From Flavisolibacter sp. (lineage in GTDB: Bacteria; Bacteroidota; Bacteroidia; Chitinophagales; Chitinophagaceae): a DNA stretch of 9,150 bases. Positions 7,129-9,150 of the stretch are shown piece after piece (positions within the stretch are counted from its first letter, which is position 1; the number at the start of each line of letters is the position of its first letter). Position numbers and translations under genes: made by a program. Under the pieces are notes generated by a model. It did not search any database. It had not been told where the DNA came from and worked only from the letters and a program-made list of their open reading frames with translations. Where the stretch lies: positions 1-9,150 of the forward strand of contig JAICTW010000055.1 in assembly GCA_025936195.1 (NCBI GenBank), in the 5' to 3' direction.

Positions 7129-9150
7129 ATGAATATGAGAAAATTGCTCTACTCGATTGGAGTGCCTGTGCTCCTTCTTTTCTCCTTCGTTGGTTTTGCC
7201 CAGGACAAGACAATAACAGGACGGGTTACAGATTCTACCGGCAATGGTATCGCCAACGTTTCGGTTACCGTTAAGGAAGCGCCGGCAAGAGGTACAACAA
7301 CAACTACCGACGGCCGTTTTTCTTTATCGGTGCCTGCTAATGCAACTACGCTGGTCTTCAGCTCTGTTGGTTACGCTTACAGAGAAGTGCCGATCAATGG
7401 AAATACAGTGAATGTAAGCCTCCGCTCAATCTCTTCTGACTTGAACGCAGTTGTGATTATTGGATATGGAACCGTAAGAAAAAAAGATTTGACAGGTTCA
7501 GTGGCAACGGTTACAGCAAAAGAATTTCAGAAAGGTGTGATCACCACACCGGACCAATTGATTGCCGGTAAAGTAGCCGGTGTGTCCATTACACCAAATG
7601 GTGGTGCTCCTGGTTCCGGCAGCACTATCCGCATTCGTGGCGGTTCTTCATTAAATGCCAGTAACGACCCATTGATTGTTATTGATGGAATGCCTTTATC
7701 TAACTCAGATATTTCGGGTATAGCTAACCCTTTGGCATTAATCAATCCAAACGATATTGCATCTTTTACCATTTTGAAAGATGCATCCGCAACAGCCATT
7801 TATGGTAGCCGTGCTTCTAACGGTGTTATCATCATTACCACAAAAAAAGGTCAACTTGGTAAGCCAAGATTTTCCTTTACTACCCAGGTTTCCGCAGGTG
7901 TATTGGAAAAAAAGTTCCCGGTATTATCACCAACTCAATTCCGCAATCTTGTAAACACGTACGGCACTCCTGGCCAAATAGCATTAATGGGTTCAGCAAA
8001 TACAGACTGGCAGGATGAAATTTATCAGACTGCTATTTCAAGCGATAATAACTTAAGCGTTACAGGTTCTTATAAACAATTGCCTTATCGTATATCCTTA
8101 GGTTATTTGCATCAAACGGGAATTTTAAAAACCGGCTATCTTGACCGCATCAGTCCAACTCTTAATTTAAATCCGACTTTGCTGGACAATCACTTGAAAA
8201 TTGACTTCAATGTAAGAGGCTCCTTTTCAAAAAGCCGTTTTGCCAATCAGGATGCGGTGTGGGGCGCTAATCAATTTGATCCTACACAACCTGTTTATTC
8301 TAAGAGTAGCATGTATGGTGGTTACTGGGAAAGATTAGATCCTAATACCATTTCAGGACTTTCTTCTTTATCGCCAAAAAACCCTGTGGGCTTATTGAAT
8401 CAAAAACATGATGTGGGAAATGCAAACAGGTTAATTGCCAATGCAGCTATAGATTATAAGCTTCATTTCTTTCCCGATTTGCATGCTATTGCCAACGTAG
8501 GCTACGATTACTCAAAAGGATATGGCAATGTGGTTTGGGATGATAGTGCAGCTTCCGTTTACAAATCTTTTACGGCGAAAGATGGTACTGTTCATAGCGG
8601 TTCAAGAAGCCAGTATGAACGTGATATCAATAACTGGTTTGGCAACTTTTATTTGAATTACACAAAGGACATTAATTCAAAGAACAGAGTTGAAGCATTG
8701 GCTGGGGTTGAGTACCAGGATTATTTAACCACGAATCACTATTTCAAGACCTATGCAGGTGATACTGCAGTCACCAGTTACCCACAGTATCTTTTTGACA
8801 AGCCTGAAAGCAGGATCTTATCATTTCTTGCACGCGCCAACTATTCGTATAACGATATGATTTATGTTACGGGTAGCTTCCGCAGAGATGGCTCTTCAAA
8901 ATTTGCACCTAGCCATCGCTGGGGTAATTTTCCTTCAGGCGCTATTGCGTGGAGTATGAGTGAATTGCCTGGTCTTAGAAATTCAAAAACAGTCAGCAAT
9001 TTAAAACTTCGCTTAAGCTATGGAGTAACTGGTCAGCAGGACGGAATTGGTTTATATGATTATATCTCTTATTACGATTTGAGTGATGTCAAAGCCCAAT
9101 ATCAATTAGGAAATACATTTTATCAAATGTATCGCCCCGGTGGTTATTAT
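7129..9150 (+). CDS. SusC-like TonB-dependent outer-membrane transporter (RagA/SusC), 3' end outside the window
   Basis: This is the outer-membrane channel that imports oligosaccharides with TonB energy, normally paired with a SusD-like lipoprotein lid. 674 codons are visible of a usual length near 1,000. Residues 1-24 are a signal peptide (MNMRKLL, hydrophobic core, VGFA then Gln). About 27-105 is the carboxypeptidase-regulatory-like beta domain (TITGRVTDSTGNGI to VNVSLRS). The plug follows from about 105 (LNAVVIIGYGTVRKKDLTGS) through DPLIVIDGMPL to ILKDASATAIYGSRASNGV and ends near 241. The rest is beta-barrel with many aromatic residues. No N-terminal STN domain is present, so it is not predicted to signal through an anti-sigma factor. 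In-frame ATGs at 7123, 7129 and 7135 are all possible; 7129 is chosen, and the frame is closed upstream by TAA at 7111. It follows the amylase and regulator on the same strand, so imported alpha-gluco-oligosaccharides are the likely substrate. Confidence 0.94.
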   Translation, partial: MNMRKLLYSIGVPVLLLFSFVGFAQDKTITGRVTDSTGNGIANVSVTVKEAPARGTTTTTDGRFSLSVPANATTLVFSSVGYAYREVPINGNTVNVSLRSISSDLNAVVIIGYGTVRKKDLTGSVATVTAKEFQKGVITTPDQLIAGKVAGVSITPNGGAPGSGSTIRIRGGSSLNASNDPLIVIDGMPLSNSDISGIANPLALINPNDIASFTILKDASATAIYGSRASNGVIIITTKKGQLGKPRFSFTTQVSAGVLEKKFPVLSPTQFRNLVNTYGTPGQIALMGSANTDWQDEIYQTAISSDNNLSVTGSYKQLPYRISLGYLHQTGILKTGYLDRISPTLNLNPTLLDNHLKIDFNVRGSFSKSRFANQDAVWGANQFDPTQPVYSKSSMYGGYWERLDPNTISGLSSLSPKNPVGLLNQKHDVGNANRLIANAAIDYKLHFFPDLHAIANVGYDYSKGYGNVVWDDSAASVYKSFTAKDGTVHSGSRSQYERDINNWFGNFYLNYTKDINSKNRVEALAGVEYQDYLTTNHYFKTYAGDTAVTSYPQYLFDKPESRILSFLARANYSYNDMIYVTGSFRRDGSSKFAPSHRWGNFPSGAIAWSMSELPGLRNSKTVSNLKLRLSYGVTGQQDGIGLYDYISYYDLSDVKAQYQLGNTFYQMYRPGGYY

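Overview
The window looks like chromosomal DNA of a member of the Bacteroidota, most likely near the Chitinophagaceae. Three things point that way: a SusC-type TonB-dependent transporter, a secreted enzyme ending in a type IX secretion (T9SS) sorting domain, and AT-rich gene starts without Shine-Dalgarno sequences. The genus is an inference. No rRNA, tRNA, CRISPR array or insertion sequence was seen.

Left part, minus strand (1-2908): the first 792 codons of hsdR, the motor and nuclease subunit of a type I restriction-modification system, run off the left edge. Upstream of it lies a small gene for a 116-residue protein of unknown function. Its C-terminus may be altered by a one-base frameshift. 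A non-coding stretch of about 450 bases (2909-3356) follows, carrying a short 11-bp tandem repeat and, at its right end, a palindrome.

Right part, plus strand (3357-9150): this looks like the start of an alpha-glucan (starch-type) utilization locus. In order it holds a 965-residue multidomain GH13 glycoside hydrolase with a signal peptide and T9SS sorting tail; six bases later, a transcription regulator made of a degenerate Nudix domain plus a winged helix (NrtR/AraR type); and, after 139-145 bases, a SusC-like outer-membrane transporter that continues past the right edge. A SusD-like partner probably follows outside the window.

The most interesting signal is a pair of related palindromes. 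TATGTACTTCGCACACATT lies 34 bases before the hydrolase ATG, and TGTGTTCTTAATACACATT lies 31-37 bases before the transporter start. They match at 14 of 19 positions and share the same dyad axis. They are the natural candidates for operators of the regulator encoded between them. The proposed model is a self-contained circuit in which the Nudix-like domain senses a sugar and controls both the hydrolase-regulator unit and the transporter unit.
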